64,000 nt of DNA from QGON01 sp963691905. Lineage in GTDB: Bacteria; Pseudomonadota; Gammaproteobacteria; Chromatiales; Chromatiaceae. The stretch's first letter is position 1; each line of letters opens with the position of its first letter. The notes under the pieces were generated by a model. The model did not search any database and had not been told where the DNA came from. It saw nothing but the letters and a program-made list of their open reading frames with translations. Below are positions 1 through 8,195 of this stretch, piece after piece. Made by a program: the position numbers and the translations under genes. The stretch is taken from positions 1,674,001 to 1,738,000 of the forward strand of contig OY829894.1 in assembly GCA_963691905.1 (NCBI GenBank), given 5' to 3'.

Positions 1-246
1 GCGTCGTATTCAGCAGATTGGCGCAACCATCTTCCGAAAGGCGACATCCTGATCGCAGAAAAAGCCGCCGCCGGATTGATGCAGGAGCTGGGTTACGACG
101 CCATTGCCCGTCCCGGATGGTATCCCTGGCTGTTGCTGCCGTTTCTGCGCTTGCCGTTCCACGTTCTCGGTGCTGTTATCGCCAACCCGAAGCGTACATT
201 GATCCAGATGAGGGCCCTGCTGGGCGGAGGTAAAGAGACGCAATGA
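1..246 (+). CDS. C-terminal end of a probable sulfotransferase (5' end outside window)
   Basis: An open frame runs from the window edge to TGA at 244-246, giving about 81 residues. The segment starting ADWRNHLPKGD and ending MQELGYD resembles the usual C-terminus of PAPS-dependent sulfotransferases, where a W-R-x-x-L stretch is followed by a helix closing on ELGY. After it comes a hydrophobic, proline-rich tail (PGWYPWLLLPFLRLPF) that may touch the membrane. The stop overlaps the start of the next sulfotransferase gene (ATGA at 243-246), so the two are probably translationally coupled and act in one pathway, such as sulfation of an exported polysaccharide. The catalytic N-terminal part is not visible, so the family call rests on the C-terminal pattern and the neighbour. 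Confidence 0.55.
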   Translation, partial: ASYSADWRNHLPKGDILIAEKAAAGLMQELGYDAIARPGWYPWLLLPFLRLPFHVLGAVIANPKRTLIQMRALLGGGKETQ

Positions 247-1238
247 TCGCTCAGATCGACAAACACTATGTAAAGACAAGGCCGGGCCGATTGCTGCCGC
301 GTCTGATCAGCTATCTGCTCTTCGAGGGGCGGCCACTGACGACAAAGGGACGCTGGATCAATCCACTGGTCTTTGGCATCCACGGTACAGCGAAAAGGCT
401 TCCGCAGTTGAAGCCGGTAGAAAAACCCGTCTACATCATCGGCACAGGACGCAGTGGCACAACCATCCTCGGAGTGCTGCTGTCGATGCACAGGGAGGTG
501 GGCTTTCTGAACGAACCCAAGGCCCTCTGGCACTCGGCCTATCCGAATGAGGACCTGATAGGAAACTACAGCAGCCTGCCGGCCCGTTATCGCATGAACG
601 AGACGCACGCGAGTGATGAACTCAGGATCACCCTGCAAAGGCTCTACGGGGCCTACCTGTGGATGACAGGATCGCGCAGGGTTGTCGACAAGTATCCGGA
701 AATGATCTTCCGCACCCCGTTTATCAAGGCACTGTTCCCAAACGCACGTTTTTTATTCCTTGCACGCAATGGGTGGGATACCTGCACCTCCATAAACCGT
801 TGGTCGCAGCGGCTGGGAGTTCACAAGGGCGATGAGACCCATGACTGGTGGGGAAGAGACGACCGGAAATGGCAACTGTTGGTGGAACAGCTGCTGCCGG
901 AGCATCGGGATCTTGCCGTCCATCAGGACGAGATAATGGCCTTTGACAAGCATACCGACAGGGCCGCTGTGGAGTGGATCATCAGTATGCGGGAGGGACT
1001 GCAGCTGTGTGAGATAGACCCTGATCATGTCATGCGAATCGACTACGAGAAATTGACGGCAGATCCGGACACTTGGCTATCAGACATACTCAACTTCTGC
1101 GAATTACCTGCTGACGAAAAGTTTCTCGAATATGGGAAAGATACCCTGCGTCCCGTACCGCCCCGCAAACCATTTGAATTGGCAGCCGTGCTGCGCGGAC
1201 CGTTCGAAGAGACGCAGCGAAAGCTCGGTTACGAATAA
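243..1238 (+). CDS. Sulfotransferase family protein
   Basis: 331 residues. It probably transfers sulfate from PAPS to a carbohydrate or other acceptor. The 5'-phosphosulfate loop is seen at about residues 62-76 (YIIGTGRSGTTILG), followed by NEPKALWH, which is typical of the Sulfotransfer_1/3 fold. A 3'-phosphate-binding segment lies at about 165-185 (RFLFLARNGWDTCTSINRW, with the conserved Arg and Ser). It ends in RKLGYE, the normal end for this family. The start ATG at 243 overlaps the stop of the upstream sulfotransferase by 4 nt. There is no signal peptide, so it is cytoplasmic. Neighbouring glycosyltransferases and PEP-CTERM genes suggest a role in making a sulfated exopolysaccharide, but the acceptor cannot be told from sequence. 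Confidence 0.85.
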   Translation: MIAQIDKHYVKTRPGRLLPRLISYLLFEGRPLTTKGRWINPLVFGIHGTAKRLPQLKPVEKPVYIIGTGRSGTTILGVLLSMHREVGFLNEPKALWHSAYPNEDLIGNYSSLPARYRMNETHASDELRITLQRLYGAYLWMTGSRRVVDKYPEMIFRTPFIKALFPNARFLFLARNGWDTCTSINRWSQRLGVHKGDETHDWWGRDDRKWQLLVEQLLPEHRDLAVHQDEIMAFDKHTDRAAVEWIISMREGLQLCEIDPDHVMRIDYEKLTADPDTWLSDILNFCELPADEKFLEYGKDTLRPVPPRKPFELAAVLRGPFEETQRKLGYE

Positions 1239-1276
1239 AGATCTACAGCCAGAGAAAAATTCTCCGGGGTATTGCA

Positions 1277-1435
1277 GGAGCCTCTGATCAAGTCTGGACG
1301 AAGTAGATTGTGAATCAGAATATTCAGATTCAAGGCGCAAATCGCACGTAATAGCTGGCTATTGCGAGGATTTACAACACAGAAGCTGGATATTCTGGGC
1401 GCAAGATACAAGTTCACGACTTGACCTGAGGCTCC
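1277..1435. repeat. MITE-like fold-back element, about 159 bp
   Basis: An 18-bp terminal inverted repeat is visible: GGAGCCTCTGATCAAGTC at 1277-1294 and GACTTGACCTGAGGCTCC at 1418-1435, matching at 16 of 18 positions. The interior is itself partly palindromic, with AAATC..AATAGC facing GCTATT..GATTT around 1340-1372. It has no coding capacity. It sits just after the sulfotransferase stop and looks like a small non-autonomous mobile or REP-like element. Whether it recurs in the genome cannot be seen here; no second full copy is present in this window. Confidence 0.5.
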
Positions 1436-1444
1436 CTAACAAGA

Positions 1445-1665
1445 TGTCGGAATATTTTACAGCCGCATAATCCACTAACTGCTTATATGAATAATTTGTT
1501 TATAATCAATATGTTGCAAGGTTTCTAAAGAATTTGTCAGAATTTATTTCCCATATAATTGTAAATTCTGCGTAACAAACACCCGACATTTATGAACACT
1601 CTTCCTTTTTCTGTCGGAATCCTTTACATGCACACAGCATCTGCTGGCTGTCGGTCGTAAATACA
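1445..1665 (+). promoter_or_regulatory. Upstream activator boxes (17-bp TGTCGG..TACA motif), three good copies plus one weak
   Basis: TGTCGGAATATTTTACA lies at 1445-1461, TGTCGGAATCCTTTACA at 1612-1628 and TGTCGGTCGTAAATACA at 1649-1665. A weaker copy, TGTCAGAATTTATTTCC, lies at 1535-1551. They stand about 50-270 bp upstream of a -24/-12 element, the normal place for binding sites of a sigma-54 enhancer-binding protein. The same motif recurs before two other sigma-54-like promoters in this window. The likely binder is a PrsR-type NtrC-family regulator of PEP-CTERM systems (inference), whose gene is not in the window. Confidence 0.6.
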
Positions 1666-1711
1666 TCCTATTTTTTCATAGTTTTTAGGCAGTTAGACTA
1701 CAACAGTAATT

Positions 1712-1728
1712 CTGGCATGTGACTTGCA
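1712..1728 (+). promoter_or_regulatory. Sigma-54 (-24/-12) promoter of the PEP-CTERM gene
   Basis: CTGGCATGTGACTTGCA matches the RpoN consensus TGGCACG-N4-TTGCW, with GG and GC correctly spaced by 10 bases. Transcription would start near 1738, leaving a leader of about 97 nt before the ATG at 1836. Confidence 0.75.
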
Positions 1729-1835
1729 TATGTTCTTGTAAACCAACAAGAATGAAGTGCATTTCACTATATTCAAGTAGCGTGCACTCTCCTTACATTA
1801 CCAACGACTAACATACGCCGGAGCGGGAACAAGAC

Positions 1836-2594
1836 ATGAAACTATCACAAGCAATGTACGGAATCGTGTTAACTCTCGGATTACAGGGAGGGGCCTACGC
1901 AGGGGCGGTCACCTGGGATTTCACCGGAACCTCTGCATGTGATGAATCGTTGAGCACCGGAGGTGTCAGCACCGACGCTGTGAACTGCACCACCTCTGGT
2001 GAGACGGTGATCCTCGATGCTTTCGCTCAGGTGAAAAATCCCGACGGCAGTTTCTCCCCGACCTTCAATAATGCGAAACTGACCCGTAACGAAATCAATG
2101 GCCTCGGCGTCAACAAGGAAGTGAGCGATAGCAGCGCCCAGATCGATAATCAGGACAACATTGATCTGATACTCTTCGATTTCGATTTTTTCCTGGAGGA
2201 GCTGACCATAGAATTCGGCAGCGTCTCCAGCAGCGATCACTTCTCCCTTTGGCTTGGCAGCGGCCTGGACGCCCTCTACGCCGACGCAGGCAACGGTATC
2301 GACAGCTTTACGGATCTCAACTTCGTCACCCTGGAGAGCATCGCCGGGTTCACCAAGACCACTGGGCAGATCAGCCTTAGCAATCCCTTCAGCCTCTCCG
2401 GACTTAGCGGGGTCGACCAGATGATCATAGCGCCTGCCATTGGCCAGACCGACGACAAATTCCGCATCAAACAAGTTAGTGTCGTGCCGGAACCTTCAAG
2501 CCTGTTTCTGTTCTTCGCCGGACTATTTTTACTCACCGCATTCAACAGCAGGCGTAAAATGGTAGGACAGCGCTTCTCTCCCCGCCTTAAATAG
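1836..2594 (+). CDS. PEP-CTERM sorting domain protein
   Basis: 252 residues. An N-terminal signal peptide (hydrophobic to about residue 22, ending GGAYAG) targets it to the Sec pathway. The C-terminus near residues 218-243 carries the PEP-CTERM tripartite signal: VPEPSS, a hydrophobic helix (LFLFFAGLFLLTAF), then basic NSRRK. Family knowledge says exosortase (EpsH) cleaves such proteins during export, so this is probably an extracellular or biofilm-matrix protein. The body is rich in Ser, Asp and Gly, with a cysteine pair near residues 33 and 49, and resembles no enzyme. It stands alone behind a sigma-54 promoter and activator boxes. Its molecular role is unknown. Confidence 0.85.
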   Translation: MKLSQAMYGIVLTLGLQGGAYAGAVTWDFTGTSACDESLSTGGVSTDAVNCTTSGETVILDAFAQVKNPDGSFSPTFNNAKLTRNEINGLGVNKEVSDSSAQIDNQDNIDLILFDFDFFLEELTIEFGSVSSSDHFSLWLGSGLDALYADAGNGIDSFTDLNFVTLESIAGFTKTTGQISLSNPFSLSGLSGVDQMIIAPAIGQTDDKFRIKQVSVVPEPSSLFLFFAGLFLLTAFNSRRKMVGQRFSPRLK

Positions 2595-2599
2595 CACTC

Positions 2600-2639
2600 G
2601 ATTGCGGACCCACGCAGGGATTCGACTCAGTCCGCAATC
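2600..2639 (+). terminator. Hairpin after the PEP-CTERM gene
   Basis: GATTGCGGAC (2600-2609) pairs perfectly with GTCCGCAATC (2630-2639) across a 20-nt loop, starting 5 nt after the stop codon. There is no T-run behind it, so it may protect the mRNA 3' end or be a weak terminator. Confidence 0.4.
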
Positions 2640-2690
2640 ATCCACCACACTCTCCGGCAATTGGCAGGGCTTCATCCAGGGGTCTGGGCA

Positions 2691-2721
2691 GCTGTCGGAT
2701 TTAACGCGGTTTGGCTGTAAA
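2691..2721. repeat. 31-bp dispersed intergenic element, copy 1
   Basis: GCTGTCGGATTTAAC, 5 variable bases, then TTGGCTGTAAA. An identical arrangement with a different 5-base spacer lies at 4810-4840. The left half starts with the TGTCGG core of the activator boxes. The right half continues as TGTAAAGAATCCCGA, which on the other strand reads TCGGGATTCTTTACA and again resembles the box. It may be a decayed double regulatory site downstream of the PEP-CTERM gene. Confidence 0.45.
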
Positions 2722-2818
2722 GAATCCCGAATCACCTTGTGGAGTGGAGTACGCATCACTAACGCCTACTCATACGTTTGCATCAGTATGCCGGGGTCAA
2801 ACCAAGTGAAACCGGAGC

Positions 2819-3808
2819 TTATTCCAGGATTTCACGAATCCTGAAGTGGTCGCCTGCAGCCGTGGAACGATAGAGTAACGCCCCCAATTGTACGACGGCA
2901 GCTGCGCCTGCCAGGAGTGTCCAGGCCAATACGGCCGCGGCTTTTTCACCCGCACCAGAAGAGGTGCCAGATGCTTCCTTCATGGAACCGTGGGCGTGCA
3001 GGTTGATCCCTGTTGTCAGCCTCGTGAAAAGCCGGCAAAAGCTGCGTTTTATGGAAAAACTTCGCAGAAAACCTGCGCTGAAGCAAAGCAAGCGCCATGC
3101 AGTGTATTCCGAGCGCCCGTGCTCCCTCTCGCTGTGCCCCACTTGTATCTGGGCAATGCAAGAAGCCATCAGGGCAGCATCCGCTTTTGGTAGTGCGGGC
3201 GGCGGATTCTGAGCAGAGATATCCATGGCCAGCACCGACGTTATCGCGTTCAACCCACAACCCCAGTCCCGTAAATTGACACCTAAAGCATGACCGACCA
3301 GCCGATTCACGAGCCAGGACGGTCCCCTCCTGGTGAGCAGAGAATCCTGCCGGTTGAGACGGATACCACAGGCAAAATCGGCGCCATTGCGTATCGCTGC
3401 GACCAGGGCTGGAATGTCCTCCGGATGATTTTGCAGATCGGCATCAATGGTGACAATGATATCTCCAGTGGTTTTACTTATGGCAGCCAGGATAGCTGCA
3501 CTTTGTCCATAGTTTTTCACTAGATCCAGGATCTTCACCCGCCCCTCCCCGTCGCGCAAACCAGCCAAAACTTCGTAACTGTTGTCCGTACTTCCATCAT
3601 TGGCGTAGATGATCTCGTGTTCCAATCCTGCGGCACGAAGGGTCGAAACCAGGCGTTCATGCAACTGGGGCAGCGAAGCGGCGTTGTTATAAACGGGTAC
3701 TGTAATAGATAGGGTCGGGTTGTCCGACACACCCACGGGACGCCTGCTCCAACCCTGGTCAGATTCCTTATGACAGATGCAGGTGGTAGGTGTACTCAGC
3801 TCGTACAT
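2819..3808 (-). CDS. Glycosyltransferase family 2 protein (DPM1/GtrB-like)
   Basis: 329 residues from the ATG at 3808. The GT-A fold begins at about residue 33 with LSITVPVYNNAASLP, followed by YANDGSTDNS and the metal-binding region TIDADLQNHPEDIP, as in polyprenyl-phosphate glycosyltransferases. A C-terminal helix (VLAWTLLAGAAAVVQLGALLY) anchors it in the membrane. It probably transfers a sugar to a lipid carrier or a growing exopolysaccharide. The ORF overlaps the upstream GNAT gene by 41 nt. A GTG at 3736, with GGAG upstream, gives a start closer to the conserved domain and removes the overlap. It is the last of three - strand genes (TPR protein, GNAT, GT2). The specific sugar is not predictable. 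Confidence 0.8.
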   Translation of the reverse strand: MYELSTPTTCICHKESDQGWSRRPVGVSDNPTLSITVPVYNNAASLPQLHERLVSTLRAAGLEHEIIYANDGSTDNSYEVLAGLRDGEGRVKILDLVKNYGQSAAILAAISKTTGDIIVTIDADLQNHPEDIPALVAAIRNGADFACGIRLNRQDSLLTRRGPSWLVNRLVGHALGVNLRDWGCGLNAITSVLAMDISAQNPPPALPKADAALMASCIAQIQVGHSEREHGRSEYTAWRLLCFSAGFLRSFSIKRSFCRLFTRLTTGINLHAHGSMKEASGTSSGAGEKAAAVLAWTLLAGAAAVVQLGALLYRSTAAGDHFRIREILE

Positions 3809-4775
3809 ACTCGAGTTTCAAGTCCTGGTAGATGCGATGTACAGGGTAGTTGTCTATCTGGGTGTCAAATTCCGCGCACTGCCAGGACATGTCCTCTGTG
3901 TGTGTCAGTGCATATTGCAACAATCCATGGTAGTCACCCCCCCTGGAGCCGCCAAGCCCAGAACCGTAGCATCCGATCCCGAAGCTCCGATATAGTCTCC
4001 TATCGTATCGAAAGGCGAGATACCCAACCACCCGTCCATTCAATTCCGAAACCCAAATTTTATCAGCGTCTCCGTCCAAATATTTCTCTGCCCAACGCAC
4101 ATAGCGATCCACTGCGTGTTCACGAAGACTTGGGTCGGCGGAGTATCGCCCCGGATAGTGCGCATACAGTTGGGATGTGAGTTTCAAGACTCGGTCCCGG
4201 TCAAGCGGCTCGTATTCACGGTATCTGCGTCTGCGTGGCTTTCTGGAACGGGTGACTATCGGTTGTTCCGGCGGTTCACCGGAAGTCGGGTGATAAAGAT
4301 AGGTAAGAATGGAATCCGCCATGAAGAATCCAGTCTGGGTAAGCATCCGCTGTGTGCACAAGTCAGAGGCATCGACGCGCACCGAAAGATGGTCAAATCC
4401 AGTCTTCATGAGAAGACCCCGGAGTCCTCCAGCAGTCAGATCTCCACAGAGATGGCTGATACGTCCAATTCGGCGTTTGTACAAGGCGCTGTCCCAGGGA
4501 AGGTCGACGGTACGCACCAACCCAGTCGGCATCAACCCATCCCGACACCATAACAGGAGCGCTGTTGGTTCTGGCTCAAGGATGGCATCGGCAAGAGTTT
4601 TCGTGGCTTGAACCCTGGAGATAACCGGATAATTCCGATACCGATTATACGGATAGGAGCGAGCCCAATTCTCTACGAATGTCAGATCTCTATTTGCCAG
4701 GGAAACGAGGCTCATGGGATTTCTGTCACCCGCTTCGGTAGATTTCTTGCTCTCACCCGGATATTTCACCTGCAT
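3768..4775 (-). CDS. GNAT-family N-acyltransferase, WecD-like
   Basis: 335 residues. The C-terminal half (about 215-335) has the GNAT pattern: a beta strand WVSELNGRVVGYLAF, an acyl-CoA-binding Gly-rich region (GSGLGGSRGGDYHGLL), then NYPVHRIYQDLKLEYVRAEYT, matching the 'N..A..lYe.lGF' end of WecD-type sugar N-acetyltransferases. The N-terminal half looks like a degenerate second GNAT domain, ending QRMLTQTGFFMADS. A basic linker (RSRKPRRRRYREYEP) joins them. It probably acylates an amino sugar for surface polysaccharide. An alternative start at 4715 (MSLVSLANRD) has a better-placed upstream GGGTG. It lies between the TPR protein and GT2 genes on the same strand. Confidence 0.65.
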   Translation of the reverse strand: MQVKYPGESKKSTEAGDRNPMSLVSLANRDLTFVENWARSYPYNRYRNYPVISRVQATKTLADAILEPEPTALLLWCRDGLMPTGLVRTVDLPWDSALYKRRIGRISHLCGDLTAGGLRGLLMKTGFDHLSVRVDASDLCTQRMLTQTGFFMADSILTYLYHPTSGEPPEQPIVTRSRKPRRRRYREYEPLDRDRVLKLTSQLYAHYPGRYSADPSLREHAVDRYVRWAEKYLDGDADKIWVSELNGRVVGYLAFRYDRRLYRSFGIGCYGSGLGGSRGGDYHGLLQYALTHTEDMSWQCAEFDTQIDNYPVHRIYQDLKLEYVRAEYTYHLHLS

Positions 4776-4809
4776 GCCCTAAGAGAAGATTTTTTCTGTG
4801 CCCCAGAAG

Positions 4810-4840
4810 GCTGTCGGATTTAACACTGCTTGGCTGTAAA
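4810..4840. repeat. 31-bp dispersed intergenic element, copy 2
   Basis: GCTGTCGGATTTAAC (4810-4824), spacer ACTGC, TTGGCTGTAAA (4830-4840). It matches copy 1 at 2691-2721 in both conserved blocks and lies in the 93-bp gap between the TPR gene stop and the GNAT start, where it could be a regulatory site. Confidence 0.45.
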
Positions 4841-4868
4841 TCCCTGGATGGAGTTCATCAAGAGATGC

Positions 4869-7800
4869 CTAGCCCTGACTCGCGATTGTCGCGAGTACTC
4901 TTTTGACTTCCTGAGTCCAGGGCGCGTGTGCCTGATGATTGAGTGCCTCTTCAAGCTCGCGCTTTGCCAGTTTACTAGCGCCCATTTTGAAGTAGCCAAA
5001 ACCCAAATGGTAGCGATACAGAGACGATTTTGGATCTCGATCCACTGCTCGCTCCAGATAGCGAACAGCCTTTTCGGGGTTCCCAGTCTGCAAATGCACC
5101 CAACCAACTGTATCGAGGACATTTGCTTCCTGGGGAGCCAGCTCCAAAGCTCGGTTCGCACGGGTGAGTGCGCTCTGGTACTCACCCAGACTCAGGTAGA
5201 GCAGTGCCACATTGTTTAGCAGAGGTATGGAATCGATATTTGCGGCAAGACCTTCTTCATATACCGCTGCACTTTTCTGTACATCCCCTGATCGCTGATA
5301 AATCTGGGCAAGCGCCAGGTAATAACGAATAACGGTCGGTTCGATACCAATTGCCGACCTCAACAACTTGGTCGCTGTTTCCGCATCACCCTTTACCAGC
5401 TTAATCTTTGCGAGCTGGTAGAAAGCAGGGGCCAAGCGACTTCCTTCGCGGGTGGCACGTTCCAGGGCTGCCTCAGCCTTGCTCGTATCCTGCCGACGAG
5501 TCCAACTCATCCCAAGAACCGCGTAGGCACGAAACTCAACATCGCCAGCGGAATCGGATCCGTCCCCGAGCCGATCCAAGACATCTTCAGCCAGCTCAAT
5601 CGCGCGCCTTGTATCGCCTTTTTTGAGGTAGATGCGCGCCATCTGTGTATGAAACAGCAACTTTCGCTGGGTTTTTGCTGCTCCTCTTTTATAGGTCTCT
5701 ATCGCAGCGTCGAAGTCACCCAGAAACTCATGGGCCTCGGCGAGGGCATGGTATCGTGCCGGATCATCTGGCTTGGATTGCAGTGCCTCCTCCAAAGATT
5801 CCGTATGTATCGCCAACCGCAGTTCGGCCCTCTGTTTCTCCACTGCCTCAGCGGATACGCCTGATTCCAAGGCGCTGTCGATATATTCCTCGGCCTTTAC
5901 CTGGTCGCCGTCCGCAATATAGCTTTTCGCCAGCAAAAAGGCTGTATCCGGATCCGCCGGACTCAAGCTGCTCTGAATCACTTCCCTCGCCAGACTGGTG
6001 CTTCCGAGTTCTATCAATTCAGTGGCATATAATTTCTTAAGTACAGGGTCAGCCAGTCCAAACTGCATCTCGTGGCGTTGTAGGTAATGCACAGCCTTTT
6101 CATGCCAACCGTTCACCCTTGCCAGCTTCGCGGCCAGACCGAGCGATTTGCGACTATCACCAGCTTTCTGTAATCCGGTGTCGAGAGACTCGATCGCATC
6201 CGCAGCCCTGCCCAGGGATGCAAAGACCTGACTCTGCAACAGGAACCCATCGAACAGGCTGGGGTATTTGGTAATCATGATCCGGGCATACTCGAGCGCG
6301 GCCATGTGCTCGCGTTCGCGGGTCTTCAATAAGACCAACTCCCGCAGCAAGAGCTGCGCTGGGGGGACGTCGTCCTTAGGGCCGCGGAGTACTCGCTCCG
6401 CCGCATTGTAGTTTGCGGTCGCCTGATAGACTCTACCGAGGCGGAGTCGGGTCTGCACATGCAGAGGATCCTTCGTCAGGATGTTTTTCAGCTCCGCCTC
6501 AGCTTTACTGTATTGTCCTTTTCTGAAGTATACCCCCGACAGGTTTAGACGGGCCGGTATTGCATCCGGGTCACTTTCGAGAGCGGCCAGCAGCGCCTTT
6601 TCCGCCTCTTCAAGATCGCCTGCACCCAGCTTGGCTTGGGCCAAAAGGTTGAGCAATAGTGCCTGCAGATTGGGGTGAAGATCCATCCCGAGCCGCGCTT
6701 GTCGGGCGGCGCCCTCGAACCTGCCCTGTTTGAGCAGGTTTGCAATCAACAGAATACGTGCATCCAGTGCGTTTGGAGTCGTCTTGAGCGATTCCCGCAG
6801 GGCGATCTCCGATTGCTCCAGATCGCCGCCGATATAACGGTAAAGCCCCTCGAGTGCGAACTGCGCATCAGAATTCAAATCCGCGCTCACCAACGACTTC
6901 AACAGCTCGTTTACCCCGTCTTCCCTCCGATCCTGGAGTAGATAGGCCTTTCCCAGAAGATGATGCAGTTCGGGAGATTTTTTAATGGAGAGTGCCTTTT
7001 CCAGATACTCCGATGCCGCCTTTGGTTGCTCCGTCCGCAATGAAATAATCCCCAGCAACTTGAGCGCCTCGAAGAAGTTGGGATTCAGTGCTATGGCCTC
7101 CTTCAGCCGGTGCACGGATTCCTTCGTTCGCCGTTCCTTCATTAGCACGTAACCAAGGGTGTATAGCACCTGGGTCGAGCTGGAAACATCCAATGCCTTT
7201 TCCAGAAGATCAACCGCGGCATGGTAGTCGGGCTGCTCCCGTCGGATCAGCGCCAGTGCCTCGAAATAATACCCCAAGCCCTTGCTAGGGGAACCTTCAG
7301 GAATTTCCTTCGCCACGCGGGCGATGGCAGGGTAATCACGCCGCTCCATGTGGATCTGGATCAGTGCTCTGAGGGCCGTTTCCTGTTCAGGTTCGATCCT
7401 GAGAACCCGCATAAAGTAATCTACTGCCCGGGGCAAGTCATTGGTACGGCGAAATAGCAGTCCCAGCCCCAGCAGCGCTTTGGTATTGGTCGCATCACGT
7501 GCCAGGAGCGCCTGGTAGCTTCTTTCCGCTTCTTTCGAGTCTCCCATATCCATCAGGATATTGGCCAACAACAATCGCAATTGGTCAGCACGTGCCGCAG
7601 GAACCAGTTGAATGGCCCGGGTGACGCTCCGCCGGGCTAAGCGCCAATCCCCAAGCCCCGCCTGCGCATATCCCAGGATTGCCAGCATTTCACCGTCATC
7701 CGGCTTGTCCCGGAGATGGGTCTGGGCCAGTTTGAGCACTTCCCGGAAATGCCGGGTCTCCAAAAGCTGACGAATTTTCGTACTGCCGGAAAACTGCACG

Positions 7801-7907
7801 AAACCCGGTGGCGAGATGTAGATCGCGTGGGCTGTATTCCAGAAAACCACCAATTGCAAACATATGCCGACAACAACCGCGAGACCGAAACTCTTCTTTA
7901 ATGCCAT
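4869..7907 (-). CDS. prsT: PEP-CTERM-system TPR protein, PrsT-like
   Basis: 1012 residues from the ATG at 7907. That start was chosen because it gives a clean signal peptide (MALKKSFGLAVVVGICL..NTAHA); the frame is open upstream to a GTG at 7973. The remainder is a superhelix of more than twenty TPR units, visible as repeated A..LG..Y...G....A...Y..AL patterns. Length and composition match the TPR protein family that accompanies exosortase / EPS loci (PrsT). Family members are often lipoproteins, but no lipobox Cys is seen here. It is probably a periplasmic scaffold for export or assembly of PEP-CTERM proteins or exopolysaccharide. GNAT and GT2 genes follow on the same strand. The family name is inferred from size, repeat type and context. 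Confidence 0.7.
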   Translation of the reverse strand: MALKKSFGLAVVVGICLQLVVFWNTAHAIYISPPGFVQFSGSTKIRQLLETRHFREVLKLAQTHLRDKPDDGEMLAILGYAQAGLGDWRLARRSVTRAIQLVPAARADQLRLLLANILMDMGDSKEAERSYQALLARDATNTKALLGLGLLFRRTNDLPRAVDYFMRVLRIEPEQETALRALIQIHMERRDYPAIARVAKEIPEGSPSKGLGYYFEALALIRREQPDYHAAVDLLEKALDVSSSTQVLYTLGYVLMKERRTKESVHRLKEAIALNPNFFEALKLLGIISLRTEQPKAASEYLEKALSIKKSPELHHLLGKAYLLQDRREDGVNELLKSLVSADLNSDAQFALEGLYRYIGGDLEQSEIALRESLKTTPNALDARILLIANLLKQGRFEGAARQARLGMDLHPNLQALLLNLLAQAKLGAGDLEEAEKALLAALESDPDAIPARLNLSGVYFRKGQYSKAEAELKNILTKDPLHVQTRLRLGRVYQATANYNAAERVLRGPKDDVPPAQLLLRELVLLKTREREHMAALEYARIMITKYPSLFDGFLLQSQVFASLGRAADAIESLDTGLQKAGDSRKSLGLAAKLARVNGWHEKAVHYLQRHEMQFGLADPVLKKLYATELIELGSTSLAREVIQSSLSPADPDTAFLLAKSYIADGDQVKAEEYIDSALESGVSAEAVEKQRAELRLAIHTESLEEALQSKPDDPARYHALAEAHEFLGDFDAAIETYKRGAAKTQRKLLFHTQMARIYLKKGDTRRAIELAEDVLDRLGDGSDSAGDVEFRAYAVLGMSWTRRQDTSKAEAALERATREGSRLAPAFYQLAKIKLVKGDAETATKLLRSAIGIEPTVIRYYLALAQIYQRSGDVQKSAAVYEEGLAANIDSIPLLNNVALLYLSLGEYQSALTRANRALELAPQEANVLDTVGWVHLQTGNPEKAVRYLERAVDRDPKSSLYRYHLGFGYFKMGASKLAKRELEEALNHQAHAPWTQEVKRVLATIASQG

Positions 7908-8142
7908 TTTATTTATCTCATGACCCATCACGACTTTTTGTATCGGCGCAGGTGGCTGTGCAGACACCACCACTCAGAGCAGGTTGTTCAAAACGTCATC
8001 ATACACGTTTCAAAATCCACCACTTATTCGGCGGACAAAATTGACGCTGCAGCAAGGATGCGCATCCAGGCGCCATAAAGAACAGGAAGGACTTTTCCAG
8101 GTGTTTCGATCGCTATATAAACCTGTATTTTGAAAATCGAGA

Positions 8143-8178
8143 AGCAGGAAGGAGGCCCCAATCGGCCTCCTTCCTGCT
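8143..8178 (-). terminator. Rho-independent terminator of the second PEP-CTERM gene
   Basis: A perfect 15-bp stem, AGCAGGAAGGAGGCC (8143-8157) with GGCCTCCTTCCTGCT (8164-8178), and a 6-nt loop. On the - strand it is followed by a T-rich stretch (TTCTCGATTTTC). It lies 18 bp past the stop of the gene ending at 8196. Confidence 0.8.
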
Positions 8179-8195
8179 GTGAGGGGAAAGACAGT

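Noticed and set aside
7908..7973. GTG-initiated extension of the PrsT-like protein
   Set aside because: The extension (MVVSAQPPAPIQ..) would precede and mask a clean signal peptide that starts at the ATG at 7907.
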